The notes under the pieces were generated by a model that ran no database searches, had not been told where the DNA came from, and was given only the letters and a program-made list of their open reading frames with translations. 64,000 bases of DNA, taken from assembly GCF_910592395.1 (NCBI RefSeq), contig NC_088321.1, positions 9,364,001 to 9,428,000 on the forward strand, given 5' to 3'. Source of the stretch: Lineus longissimus. Taxonomy: Eukaryota > Nemertea > Pilidiophora > Heteronemertea > Lineidae. Numbering within the stretch: the first letter of the stretch is position 1; each line of letters begins with the position of its first letter. Positions 8,997 through 19,400 of the stretch are shown piece by piece. A program made the position numbers and the translations under genes.

Positions 8997-9303
8997 ATGG
9001 AGAGTCAAATAATAGTGAACAACGATGGTACAGTAAATGTTAATTTAGGGACAGGTAAGGAATGTGTTAAGTGCGATGCATCTAAATTTGAAAGTCAATT
9101 TGAAAAGAACAGAAGAGGCAAGTTACTGGACTACTGTAAATCATGTGGTACCAAAACAAAGACATGCGGTAAATGTGGAGAAGTGAAATTACTAAGCGAT
9201 GGTGAATTCGGTAAAGAAGGAAAAAGAGGCAAATTTAGAGCTTGTTTTAATTCATACTACAAAGGTTATCTTAGTCAGAGTTGTAATAGAGACAGGCATA
9301 AAG
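8997..9303 (+). pseudogene. Polinton HNH-nuclease gene, 5' part (zinc-ribbon region)
   Basis: The start lies in CTTTAAATGG. The N-terminal region has CxxC pairs (ECVKC, YCKSC, TCGKC), as in zinc ribbons. The frame runs straight into the DIRS element at 9304 and continues as element sequence. The 3' part of the gene lies at 14605-15231. Excision of the element with one copy of the TG crossover bases leaves the reading frame open across the junction. Zinc-ribbon plus HNH proteins are known in large DNA viruses and some Polintons. The role in the element is uncertain. Confidence 0.6.
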
Positions 9304-9569
9304 TGCCCATTTCCTTACAAGAAATGGCCATTTTGTTAGTTCATACTTACCTATGGAACACTTTTGCATGTTACTCCATTTGGGCTCAAACACAAGAGTA
9401 TCCCTTTAATTTTCTAAAGGGAGAACTGAGTTAACAGCTCGGCCGCCAGGCGGCGCCCTGACCGATCCCGCGAGATCGCGCCGATCTCATGCCGCCATAT
9501 TCAGTCTTACTCTTGAGCGTTAACAAAGAGTATGTCTCATTTGTGGGGACGGCGGGAGGGCCGTGTTCC

Positions 9570-9660
9570 ATGGCCATTTTGTTAGTTCATACTTACCTAT
9601 TTCTTGTAAGGAAATGGGCATTTTGTGTCATTCAAACTTACCTATGGAACACTTTTGCAT
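9570..9660. repeat. DIRS copy 2 internal complementary region
   Basis: This stretch contains TTCTTGTAAGGAAATGGGCA, complementary to the left terminus at 9304-9325, directly followed by TTTTGTGTCATTCAAACTTA, complementary to the right terminus at about 14585-14604. In DIRS elements this region templates joining of the ends into a circular intermediate. The junction defines the crossover bases (TG) and the exact ends used here. Confidence 0.8.
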
Positions 9661-9813
9661 TGAATCCCAGCAACCTATTGGAGGTGAGAAACGAGGACTT
9701 ACCTAAGGCTGAGCTGTTGTTCCATCAAGGAGGCACCACCGGCATATTAGCTAAGGAGGACCGCCAGGGGAAAGAAATGGGGAGAACCGGGGACCGGTAT
9801 TTTGATCTCGGTA

Positions 9814-10704
9814 TTACAATCGAATTATAGAGAGTAATAGACCCATTCTCCGGAAAGCGCTAGAATTGCGTAAGGAAAGACGAATAGTCTCCACAATCCA
9901 CCTTGAAATAGTGGCGGCCGCTATCTCTCGTTTATTTCCCTCCTTATAGGACAAAAACAAACGCTCTCTCCCCTGGCGGATACCGGGAGGTTTTGTCCTA
10001 TTTATGTAGAACTTTAGGGCCCTGACGGGACATAAAGTTCTGTCAGGAAGATCATAAGAGATCGTTCCTGACAGAGAGGGAATAGTAACCGGGGGACGAG
10101 AGGCGGCCGGTCCCTGGTTCTTCGCCAGAAAGCCTGGTATGAAAGCCAGGATAACCTCCCCTCCCTCTCTAAAAGCCAGCTTCTTAAAAGAAAGTGCATG
10201 GAGCTCTGATCTCCGTTGGGCGGTAGCCAAGGCTACTAGAAAGACCGTTTTGAGTGTCAGATATTTCATGGATGAAATAGACATGGGTTTAAAAGGATGC
10301 CTCATGAGCACCTTAAGGACAACAGAAAGGTCCCATTTAGGGGTGTTGTGAACCGGTCTAGGACGCTCTAATAACATTCCTCTGAAAAGAGGGTTATTTG
10401 GTCCTCCCAACGAAGATCCCAGGTGCTTAAAACATTGAGGGTAGAAGCGATGAGAGTTATTCTCACCGGGTGGCTGTTCAAGATCTTGTTCAGGACTGGT
10501 TGGATGAGAGGGAAGGGTGGAAACGCATATGCGTTCAGCCCGACCCAAGAGGCTGTAAGGCTGTCGACTTCCAGAGCCTCTTCGTCCGGAAGTGGAGAGT
10601 AATAGATGGGAAGGCAATTGTTCAGCCTGGTGGCGAACAGATCTACCTTCGGAGATTGCCAAAGGTGACAAAGGTCGTCTACAATCTCCTGATGGAGTGT
10701 CCAC
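9814..10704 (-). pseudogene. DIRS copy 2 tyrosine recombinase, lacking both ends
   Basis: The frame contains the first half of the catalytic domain: RPVHNTPKWDLSVVLKVLM, then LVALATAQRRSELHAL with the first catalytic Arg, DLPDRTLCPVRALKFYI and REIAAATISRWIVETIRL. The N-terminal core-binding domain is deleted: upstream sequence in this frame is shadow coding from RNase H. The C-terminus stops at about 9814, without the H-x-x-R motif or the nucleophilic Tyr, both of which are recognisable in position in the larger DIRS at 26346-27467. The recombinase cannot be active. Confidence 0.75.
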
Positions 10705-11869
10705 TCTGGACTAGTTTGTCCTGACGGGACAGGGCGTCGGCAAGGATGTTGCGTTTGCCCGGTATGTGTCTGGCACATATCGATACTCCAAGGTCGGCAC
10801 AAAGATGGTAAAGCTCCCAAGTTAGCTGGCAAAGAATGCCGGACTTTGTGCCTCCCTGTATCCTGACATATGCTACTACTGTAGAATTGTCGGAGAACAG
10901 GGTTACTCTCCGATTCTTCAGGTGAAGGGAAAGAGCCCTCACAGCAAGAAGGACAGCCTTCATTTCCAATATATTTATTGAAAGAATGGTCTCCTCCGTT
11001 GTCCATAGACCCCTTATGGACATGTCCCCGTTGTTCAGATGTGCTCCCCACCCTAGTAGAGAAGCATCTGTGAACAGGGACACTTCTGGGGGCGGTGGAG
11101 CAAGATCTACACCGCTTTGGAGACGAGTCTCCGACTCCCAGAAGTTCCAGACGTTCTTGAGTAGGTATTGAGGTATCAATACCAACTTGTCTAATGGGTC
11201 CCTGTGGGGTTTCCATAGAGACATTAGAAACATCTGGATGGGACGCATATATAGACGGCCAAGAGAGATTTGGTCTGCTGCCGACTTCAGAAGTCCCAAA
11301 AGGCTCAAGCACCGCCTTGCGGGAGCTTGAGTCCTTCCTCTGAATTCTGCAACGAGATGAATAATTTTCTTTATCCTGTCTAGGGGGGGCAGCATTTTCC
11401 ATATGGCCGTAAGGAACCGAACTCCACCGTAAACGATGTTTTGGGATGGTATGAATTCTGACTTTGTTTTGTTGATAATCCAACCTGCGGAAACTACTTT
11501 TTGGCTGTAAAAGCGGGGGGAGCATGGATTTTGAAGGACCTGGATAGCTTGCTTCTCCAGTAATGTCGCGACCTCTGCTTGGGGGGCAGAGGCCTTGACT
11601 GGGTCCTTTGGTGGCTGAACTAGGGTTGGATATATGGTAGTCGGGGGGGGGGTACGGTTGAAATCAAGCTTCACTCCGTACCTCAACATGTTCGGGACTG
11701 GGGACCCCTTGGGGCACCAATCGTCCCAAACGTCTGCAAATATTTGCAGACGGCCCCCGACTACCGGAGTCGGCTCCTTTTTGCGTCCGGGAGGAGAAAG
11801 GAGGGGGGAGTCATTTCTTCCGGCCTGCACCCCTTGGATGAAAGGAGTGCCTAGTCGGACCGGATCCAC
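10368..11869 (-). pseudogene. DIRS copy 2 reverse transcriptase/RNase H, RT core deleted, frameshifted
   Basis: The 11869-10679 frame starts with the pre-RT linker (GGRLQIFADVWDDWC) and the first RT strand (SPRFYSQKVV). It then jumps directly to SAGWIINKTKSEF, the thumb-proximal segment. The fingers and palm, including the YLDD catalytic motif seen in the larger DIRS, are absent: about 130 codons were lost near 11485. The RNase H domain is present: SLFTDASLLGWGAH, ILEMKAVLLAVRAL and FSDNSTVVAYV. A frameshift near 10720 moves the tail into the frame ending at 10368 (VDLFATRLNNCLPIYYSPLP). The second deletion begins where this tail enters recombinase sequence. Confidence 0.8.
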
Positions 11870-12009
11870 CCTGGTTAGAGGAAGTATTTTTCCTCTTTCA
11901 GAGTCCGGCGACCCTCCGCTTCCCGTCGGAAGGATCCAGCAGGAGCAGGCTGACTAGGCGGGGTAGGCCTAGGCAGGACCTGCCTGGCGTACGGGATTGA
12001 ACCCGATGC

Positions 12010-13221
12010 CTACTGGGGCCTCTCTATCTTTCTAGCTTTAGGTAGAGAGGTCTTGGCCCTCTGTGTCGCAGTGGGGGCATATAATTTGTCCCAATCTTTC
12101 TGTGCTTGAGCCGCCTCTTGTACAGAAACTGCGAACAGGAAAGAACCGTCCATAGGAGCGGTTCTTAAGGCCCCTTCCAGCTGGAGGGATCTGATGGTTC
12201 TTAAGGCCCCTTCTAGCTGGAGGGATCTGATGACCTTGAGAGAGCCCAGTGCGGCGTCTCTACGGAGTAGGACGCTATTTGCTGCGGTCTTGGCGGACAG
12301 AGCAATAGCGTGCCTAATCGAATGTGACAAGGATGTCACAAGCGATTTTGTGTCATCAGATAGTGACTCATTATCCTTTAGGGATCTGGCTAGGGCCAGG
12401 TTAGTGTGCTCTGCGTAGGAGAGCACCGCTAGCGTGTTTTTGGCCAGACCCTCTTGTGCTCTAAGTTCTCGGTAAGCCGAGGAGGAGGTCACCCTAGGCA
12501 CAAGGTGGTCCAGCTGTACATCGTCCTTTAATATGGAAGTCGATGCTGCAGCTGGACAGCCGGCCGAGCTGACTCGATAATAGTCAGCGCGGTACTGCCT
12601 AACGGGAGGAAGTTGTGCCGTGAACAACTTCCCCGGTTTACACCAAGCTTCCGGTCCGACTGCTGGAAGGACAGGGATGGAAGTACGTTGGTGGGCGCCT
12701 TGGGAGTCTCTGATTGTACGCTCCAAAAGTTCAGAGACTGCTACCACCGACAGGGAGGGAGGAAGGAATTCAAGTGCCCGAGTGGAGCCTTGAAAAACCT
12801 GTGGATTGGGATCCACTTCCTGTCCCCAAAGTGAAAAGGTCGGTGTTGATAAGGCTGGCAGTTCCGGCGGGGTAGGGCACAGATCCTGCAGGAGGTACGC
12901 TCTGATCAAGGATCTGAGTGTCCTCATATCAGACAAGATACTGGCCTCCTCTGGTGACAGCTCCTCCTGATTGGGGGAGCGGTAGCCTGGCTGAGAACTC
13001 TCGTTCTCAGAAAATTCCTCTAAAATAGAGGAGTCGGATGGTGGGTATCCGATGGGACCAGGCGCACCAGAGGAACCGGAACACTGCTCCAGATGGCTGA
13101 GTCTATCAGTAAGACCCGCTACCATCTGGATGAGCTGGGACAGTTGCTGTCCCGACTCGGGTTCTGGACCCGACGTGCGGCTTCTCTCAACGACGGGCGG
13201 TTGAGGTGAGGGTGAGCGCAT
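12010..13221 (-). CDS. DIRS copy 2 gag-like ORF, C-terminal part
   Basis: This 403-residue open frame is homologous to the copy 1 ORF at 151-1389. It shows the same conserved blocks (YRADYYRVSSAG, LSYAEHTNLALARSL, LSAKTAANSVLLRR). It differs by point changes and by a 36-bp tandem duplication at about 12172-12232, which adds 12 residues (IRSLQLEGALRT repeated). The start shown is the first Met in this frame. The upstream ORF overlaps in another frame, as in copy 1. Confidence 0.65.
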   Translation of the reverse strand: MRSPSPQPPVVERSRTSGPEPESGQQLSQLIQMVAGLTDRLSHLEQCSGSSGAPGPIGYPPSDSSILEEFSENESSQPGYRSPNQEELSPEEASILSDMRTLRSLIRAYLLQDLCPTPPELPALSTPTFSLWGQEVDPNPQVFQGSTRALEFLPPSLSVVAVSELLERTIRDSQGAHQRTSIPVLPAVGPEAWCKPGKLFTAQLPPVRQYRADYYRVSSAGCPAAASTSILKDDVQLDHLVPRVTSSSAYRELRAQEGLAKNTLAVLSYAEHTNLALARSLKDNESLSDDTKSLVTSLSHSIRHAIALSAKTAANSVLLRRDAALGSLKVIRSLQLEGALRTIRSLQLEGALRTAPMDGSFLFAVSVQEAAQAQKDWDKLYAPTATQRAKTSLPKARKIERPQ

Positions 13222-14121
13222 AAGCGAACCCTCGAAGCCGTATGTACAGCGAATGGGTCTTCCGGAAGCGAAAGATGCCCATATTCTGAACCAGAGTTCA
13301 GATGTCCCCTCTGCGTAGCTCGTTCCATGGGAACGACGCCTCTGCTACGAGGAGGGGGTGGCACTTCCGGTTGGCTCCACCTAAGAGGTTGGCCAACGTA
13401 GGGAGGTGCCTGCATTTCCGGCAGGACGAAGTCCGAAACCGGAAATGCCCGTAACTCCTTCGCCGGTATGGAGCTACCGGTTGCCCTTTAAGAAGGAGGT
13501 ACGGAGGGCGGAAACGCTGTTACCGAAGACGCATGGCGTTTCGGAGGTGGCATTATAAAGTCCGTCCCTACTCTACTGTGTCCGTGAGGACTGGGGTTAT
13601 TTCACAGTAAAGACTGAGAAAAACCCCCAGTAGAGCCTTCGGTTACTGATAAACGGGAACCCGCGTCAGCAACCGGAACTGCAATCGGCGGACCGGAAGC
13701 AGGTTGCTCCCGCGGGTACAAAGGGCTTGTACTCGGGGGAGCGGACGACAGAGCCTGAGGTCCGGGGTATATTAAACCCTTGGAGACTTACTGGATGTAA
13801 GTCTCCCTTGGGACCACAGACATTGATAATGTCTGATTCCGCATCCTTCGCAGCCGCGGCCGGAACCGGAACTCGGCTGATGGAAGGGGTGGTGGCGGGA
13901 GGTTTGGTAGACCTCCGGGTTATATGCCTGGAAACGGAACCGGAAGAGGGTTTAGGCGTCTTTGCGGCCCGTTTCCCCCCACCAGACGCAGTCCTTTGTG
14001 GTGAGACAAAGGATGCCGTCGGAGGGGTACGCCATATAAAAAATGGTACCAATGACAATAAAAACACTGGGAACCCCAAGTAGGCCAGAAAGGATGCAAT
14101 TATTAATGGAAAGGAAAACAT
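13119..14121 (-). pseudogene. DIRS copy 2 gag-like ORF, N-terminal part, broken
   Basis: This is homologous to the intact 316-residue ORF of copy 1 (1292-2242). It starts with the same hydrophobic segment (MFSFPLIIASFLAYLGF). The first frame runs 14121-13666 and the last 13415-13119, so at least two indels break it. The sequence between the pieces still aligns with copy 1. It overlaps the C-terminal gag frame by about 100 nt. Confidence 0.6.
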
Positions 14122-14140
14122 GCCTACTTGAATTAAACAC

Positions 14141-14604
14141 TATTGCAATGGATCTGAGTCTTGTTCATTACAATAGAGAGGAGAATAGCCTATGTAAATC
14201 TACCCTACCAAGATCAGAATAATGGAGCCGGGTCGACTAAGCTAGCTAAGAAAGGTCTATAATTAAATAGACTGGACAATACTAATGCCAAGATTAGTTT
14301 GGCAGTCTACTCCGTAGGTGAATGAACCCAAAAATCGTCTACACTTGGCTGGTTGAATTTGGTTTTAAATCGAATTCACGGCAGCTTTGAAAAAACGATG
14401 TGCTTCGTAGAAGCACAAGAGTAAAGACTAAATATGGCGGCATGAGATCGGCGCGATCTCGCAGGATCGGTCAGGGCGCCGCCTGGCGGCCGAGCTGTTA
14501 ACTCAGTTCTCCCTTTGGAAAATTAAAGGGATACTCTTGTGTTTGAGCCCAAATGGAGTAACATGCAAAAGTGTTCCATAGGTAAGTTTGAATGACACAA
14601 AATG
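14141..14604 (-). repeat. DIRS copy 2 leader and right terminal inverted repeat
   Basis: There is no gene here. The stretch matches copy 1 (2262-2726) almost base for base and matches the left end (9304-9520) in reverse complement. The GC-rich block at about 14440-14500 corresponds to 9430-9495. Confidence 0.75.
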
Positions 14605-15231
14605 AGAATTGGTCTTAACCGTATTTCTAAAGGAGAGTGTACTGGTAACTCGGACATGAAATCATCAGAATCATCATCATTTAATCTAGGTTGCTCTGAC
14701 CAATTCTTCATGGATTGGTTAAACTACCAAAGGGGTCTATCACAAATAGTAGATGAGGAGCTAGATCATGTTCTACCAATCAAGGAATTCAAAGATCACC
14801 CAGAACTGTGTTACTCTTGGTTTAACATGCGGCCAATGTCTAAAACACAAAACAAACAGAAGAGTGCCACAGTCGACTGGAGGATTTTCAAAGAGCAATT
14901 GGACCGCTCAATTAACTTTACGATCAACAAGCATAATGAAAACTGGTTTGTCTATCGAGACGAAAACGTGATAGAAGAGTGGAGAAGGATAACAAACAAG
15001 TATTTTGGGTTTTATCCCGAGTTTTACAATAAGTTTCTACTTAATGATATTGTGTTATCAAACAACGTCATATTTCAAAATGGATTAAACCAACAAGAAG
15101 TAGACAATTTTATTATGGAGTTGAATGTGAAAGTTTTAAGTCTAAATCATAATTCAATGGCAGTAAAATTACCTACACCAGAGGATTTAAGGCATAAATT
15201 TCAACTGGCGACTTATTCACCAAATTTTTAA
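14605..15231 (+). pseudogene. Polinton HNH-nuclease gene, 3' part
   Basis: The reading frame continues the 8997 gene on the right side of the DIRS insertion. A ββα-metal segment is visible: LDHVLPIKEF (Asp-His) followed by FNMRPMSKTQNKQKS with the spaced Asn residues of HNH nucleases. A C-terminal region of about 120 residues with no recognised domain follows. An ATG at 14602 overlaps the junction and would give a 209-residue product by itself, but it uses element bases, so it is not the native start. HNH enzymes nick or cut DNA; in mobile elements they may act in homing or genome processing. Confidence 0.65.
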
Positions 15232-15351
15232 ACTGAAAACTGTATTGTACATTAGATTATTGAACTTTATTGTGCATTAGATTATTTTAAAATTGAACAT
15301 TAGATTATTAAACTTTATTGTAGTAATAAATAGATTTTTTCATCTGAATAA

Positions 15352-15564
15352 ATGAATAGAACTTGGGGTTACACAAAACAACCACGTAATTGGAAAGAAA
15401 GATTAGAACAATTTCACAGAAAATTAGAGGTAGAAGAGGCAAAGTTGGAGACTGAGCCCGAAAAACCTTTAAAACCTGCTGTACTCCAAAAACCTGTAGT
15501 GTCTGTAAGATCAACACCAAACACTAGAAATGACAGAGCAACTGATTCTAGTTATTCCCACTAA
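15352..15564 (+). CDS. Small Polinton ORF of unknown function
   Basis: This 70-residue ORF has its start codon in GAATAAATG. It is hydrophilic, with a basic N-terminus (WGYTKQPRNWKERLEQFHRK) and a Glu/Pro-rich middle. No motif is recognised. It lies four nucleotides before the next start (15569). The stretch before it (15232-15351) is AT-rich with repeated ACATTAGATTATT-like segments and may be regulatory. It could be a small DNA-binding or core protein, which is a guess from charge only. Confidence 0.45.
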   Translation: MNRTWGYTKQPRNWKERLEQFHRKLEVEEAKLETEPEKPLKPAVLQKPVVSVRSTPNTRNDRATDSSYSH

Positions 15565-15568
15565 TTAA

Positions 15569-16443
15569 ATGGACGGAGACAACAAGGTTTATCCAGATTT
15601 AAGTCATTTAAACTCTGAAAGTCATTTAAACTCTGAAAGGGCTGAAAATCACGCAGAAAGTAACCCTCGGGCTTTCAGACTAAAACAAATATGTGAGGTT
15701 AAGAGTTTCTTAGAAAGCCAGATTGAATTTAGAAGAAAGATATTTTCAAAGTACAAAAAGCATTTAGCGTAATTACGAGCATAAGTCATAGTCTTAATTT
15801 TGTAAGCGTTGCGGCTGGCTCAGTTGGTGTGACTGCACTGGCGGGTGTAATCACCGCACCAATAGGTTTTGCACTTGGTGGAGTGACCATTGGGAGCGCC
15901 ATTATCTCCTCAGCCCTAAGTTGGAAGAAAAAAAATATCCTGAAGAAAATTGAAAAACATGAGAAGATTGGAATGTTGGCAATTTCAAAACTTAACTCCA
16001 TCAATGATCTGGTAAGTAAGGCCATGAGTGATTCACACATTTCAACAGATGAGTTTACTTTGATTCTCAAAGAAAAGGAAAAATACATTGCCATGAAAAA
16101 TGCCATCAGAAAAAAACAGAGGGAGGCAAGTTCAGATGTTGATGTGGAATCTTTAAAGAAGACTTTTTTAGAAGAAGGAAAAAAAACTAGCACAAACAGA
16201 GATGATAGAGAAACTAAAGTCACAATAATGAACCACCACCATTTCGAGCACCGCTCTCCTGACTCTGTCCATTACCACTACTACTATCCGCCACCATTAT
16301 TGAGGGACAACAGTCTTACTGCATACCCACCACCATTACCAACCCCTGATTTACTGGGATCAGCATTATTGCCATCATCACCCCCGATGTATGTTGAAAA
16401 TTTAATTTTAATAATTGTTTTTACTCTAAATAGAAATGGTTGA
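15569..16443 (+). pseudogene. Conserved Polinton hydrophobic protein, one frameshift
   Basis: The gene starts in AATTAAATGG. The first frame (15569-15772) encodes a charged region ending in RRKIFSKYKKHLA. Coding then continues in another frame with LNFVSVAAGSVGVTALAGV, a glycine/alanine-rich hydrophobic hairpin, followed by SWKKKNILKKIEKHEKIGML and NDLVSKAMSDSHISTDEF. This combination is a recurrent Polinton/adintovirus ORF of unknown role, perhaps a membrane protein of the virion. The frame shift is near 15768. Beyond about 16230 the ORF has a His/Tyr/Pro-rich tail (YYYPPPLL, YPPPLPTP) that I do not recognise from the family and that ends in a hydrophobic run. Confidence 0.6.
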
Positions 16444-19400
16444 TAGAAATGAGAAAATACACTGTTCAACATGTAACAAGGAAATATCCTACAGCAATCT
16501 TTCAGCACATAGGAAAACCAAAGGTCATCAAATGAAGTTATCAAGCCAGTCAGACTCGCGTTCACTGCGTTTACCTAACCCTAGTCAACTACAAGATGCT
16601 AAGAAACTTGAATTCGAGGCTAAGGAATTGGAGAGCATAAAGAATGTGAAGGATATTGAAGTGGTAAAAGAATTTGGTAAGCCAGTCGTTACCATTCGTC
16701 TGAAAATTAGCAAACCGGCAAAACACGTTTACGAGTACAGAGATAAACTGGAAGAAATTCTCTTCAAGCTCACCTTACCATCATAAAATAAGTATTTCAG
16801 TTAAAGCTGAATTTGACAGATCTGGCGAAAAGGCTATCTATCCTATTCAATCTCCCCTGGAAAGCATAATTTCAAGAAACCAGACAATTTATGCCCTAAC
16901 CAGTCAAATAAACTACATAAAGGCCGCGATTGAGGAACGATACTTCGAAGGAAGCGGCCTGAGTTTAAATGAAATAAAGTCGTGCGATCTTACAATATGT
17001 TCCTACAAGAAATGTGAAGGCGGTCACTACACTAGTTTACCATTCTGAACTAAAGCTGTCATTAATGTGCAATCAAATGATGAGAAATTTTTTCTGTGGA
17101 GTCTTTTGGCTGTCAAATACAAAAACGACATAAATGTCACTGAAATCTATCCCAATCAAAACGAGGAAAGCTCAATTAAGATCAAATCCTTTCCTGTGTG
17201 CGTTCAAAAGGATATCCCTAAGATCGAACAAGACAACAATCTCAAGATTAATGTGTTCAAGTTGGAGAACGAATGGGCTAAAAGCATTTATGACGCAAAG
17301 CTGGAACCACTCTACCTCTCTAAGAACCACGATGATGATGGTGTTATCGATCTGTTGTATTTCAATAAACATTTCATGTACATAAGAGACATAAATCTAT
17401 TCTTCAAGACTGACAGGAATAGTGTATTCATTTGTAGGAGATGCATGAATTACTTTTACAAGAAATCTACACTAGAAAGACATAAATTGAAATGTGGACA
17501 ACAAGATTACTGTAAGATCAGTCTGCCTCAACCGAATAGTAAATGGTCACAACTTAAGTTTGAAAAGCACTCATTCAAGAACAGAGTTCCCTTTGTAATC
17601 TATGCTGATTTCGAAGCGATAAGCACAACAGTCAATGCAACTCGGACAGAGTTTAGAGAGCAGTGCTCGAATGCAAATAATACTGATACTACTAAAAAAC
17701 TATTCAAACAGATTGCGTCAGCAGTTGGAGTTTACGTTCTCTCTGACTATCCACAAATCTACGCCAGTGAGTATCTCTGTCACAGGGGTGCTGATGTAGT
17801 TGACGTTTTCTGTAACTGGTTACTCAGAATGGAAGAGACGTTCTCAACTCTACTGAACTGCAACATTCCTCTCATCATGACAGACGAAGATTTGGTGAGA
17901 TATTCCCAAGAAACAAACTGTTACTACTGCAATAAATTTTTAGGTGAGGACAGAGTTCAAGATCACAATCACTACAATGGAAAATACAGATGTGCTGCTC
18001 ACAACGCTTGCAACTTGAACGAGAAGAAAGCCATGTTTGTCCCAGTGTTTTTTCACAATCTCAGTAATTACGATGCTCACCTCTTCATTAGAGATTTGAT
18101 GTCTAGATCACACAAGAAACTGAAGCTTCTTGCTAAAAACGCAGAAGAGTACATTTCATTTGAGTTCGGTTGTTTTAAATTTTTAGACTCTTACAGATTC
18201 TTCCAGTCTGGCTTGGACAACATCACCAAATCGATGGAAGATGGTGACTTTAAGATAACAAGACAGTGACGATCTTAAACTATTGGGGAAGAAAGGATCT
18301 GTGCCTAATTCATTTTACACGTCACATGAATGTTACAGTGTTACTCACTTAGAGAAGTCCATGTTCTTTGATGAATTGAAGAATGAAATGGCGGATGATT
18401 CAGTTTACCTAAAAGCCAAAGACATATGGGATCATTTCAAGATCAGAAATCATGGAGAGTTCATCGACCTGTACCTCAAAACAGACGTTCTTTTGTTAGC
18501 TGATTTATTCGAGAAATTCAGGGACGTTAATTTAAACAATTTTCAGATTGATCCTTGTCACTGCTATTCAGCACCTGGCTTGACCTGGTTGGCCGGATTG
18601 AAACACACAGACATATATCTCGAACTTCTTACCGATACCAATATTCTACTTACTTTTGAAAAGGCAATAAGAGGTGGAATTTCAGGTGTGATGGGAACAA
18701 GACATGTCAAGGCAGATAAACACCACAAACTACTCTACATAGACGCAAACAATCTCTATGGCTGGGCTATGATGGAAAGTCAGCCTTACGGGAGTTTTCA
18801 AATGTTTGACGGTAATAATACTATGAACAAAGAGAAGATCATGTCAATTCCTAAACAGTAAAGTAGGATATTTTTTCGAAGTAGATTTGGCTTATCCAGA
18901 GGAAATCAAGTTCAAGTCAAAGAACTTTCCATTCTGTCCAGAATCGCTTTTCATAGACGACAAATTAAGCCCTTACCAGAAAGGGTTACTTGGTGACGAG
19001 AAGAGGTCAAGGGTAGAAAACTTGATCCTCACACAGAAGGACAAGACTAACTACATTGTGCATTACAGACTTTTACAGTTTTACTTGAAGCAAGGAATGA
19101 CACTAAAAAAGGTCCATTCTGTCATCAGTTTCAAACAATCAAAGTGGTTGAAATCATACATCGACTTCAACACTAAAAAGAGGATGGCTTCTACTACTGA
19201 TTTCGAGAAAGATTACTTCAAATTAATGAACAATGCTTTCTACGGAAAGACATGTGAAAACGTAAGGAACAGGGTAGAAATTGAACTGGTGACAGATGGA
19301 GAAAGTGCCAAGAACTTCATGGCAAGTCCCAGGTTTTCATCGATTAACATCTTTGACGAAAGTAGCACGGCAATTTGCATGAGACGCACAACCATGAAGT

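Larger units (their letters stand above)
9304..14604 (-). mobile_element. DIRS-type retrotransposon copy 2, internally deleted, complete ends
   Basis: The element has inverted terminal repeats (about 9304-9520 and 14400-14604) and an internal complementary region (about 9570-9660) that joins the complements of both outer ends, as in DIRS1-type elements. Genes on the minus strand are gag, RT/RNase H and tyrosine recombinase, in that order. No target duplication is seen, and both ends share TG, as expected for tyrosine-recombinase insertion of a circle. Three internal deletions remove the RT core, the RT/recombinase junction and the recombinase C-terminus, so it is non-autonomous. It belongs to the same family as copy 1 and is inserted in the HNH gene. 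Confidence 0.88.

Noticed and set aside
9489-9830. 113-residue ORF across the left part of DIRS copy 2
   Set aside because: It runs through the terminal and internal complementary repeats, which are non-coding in DIRS elements, and antisense to the element genes.
14602-15231. Complete stand-alone 209-residue gene starting at 14602
   Set aside because: The ATG uses the terminal bases of the DIRS element; the protein is the 3' half of the HNH gene whose 5' half ends at 9303.
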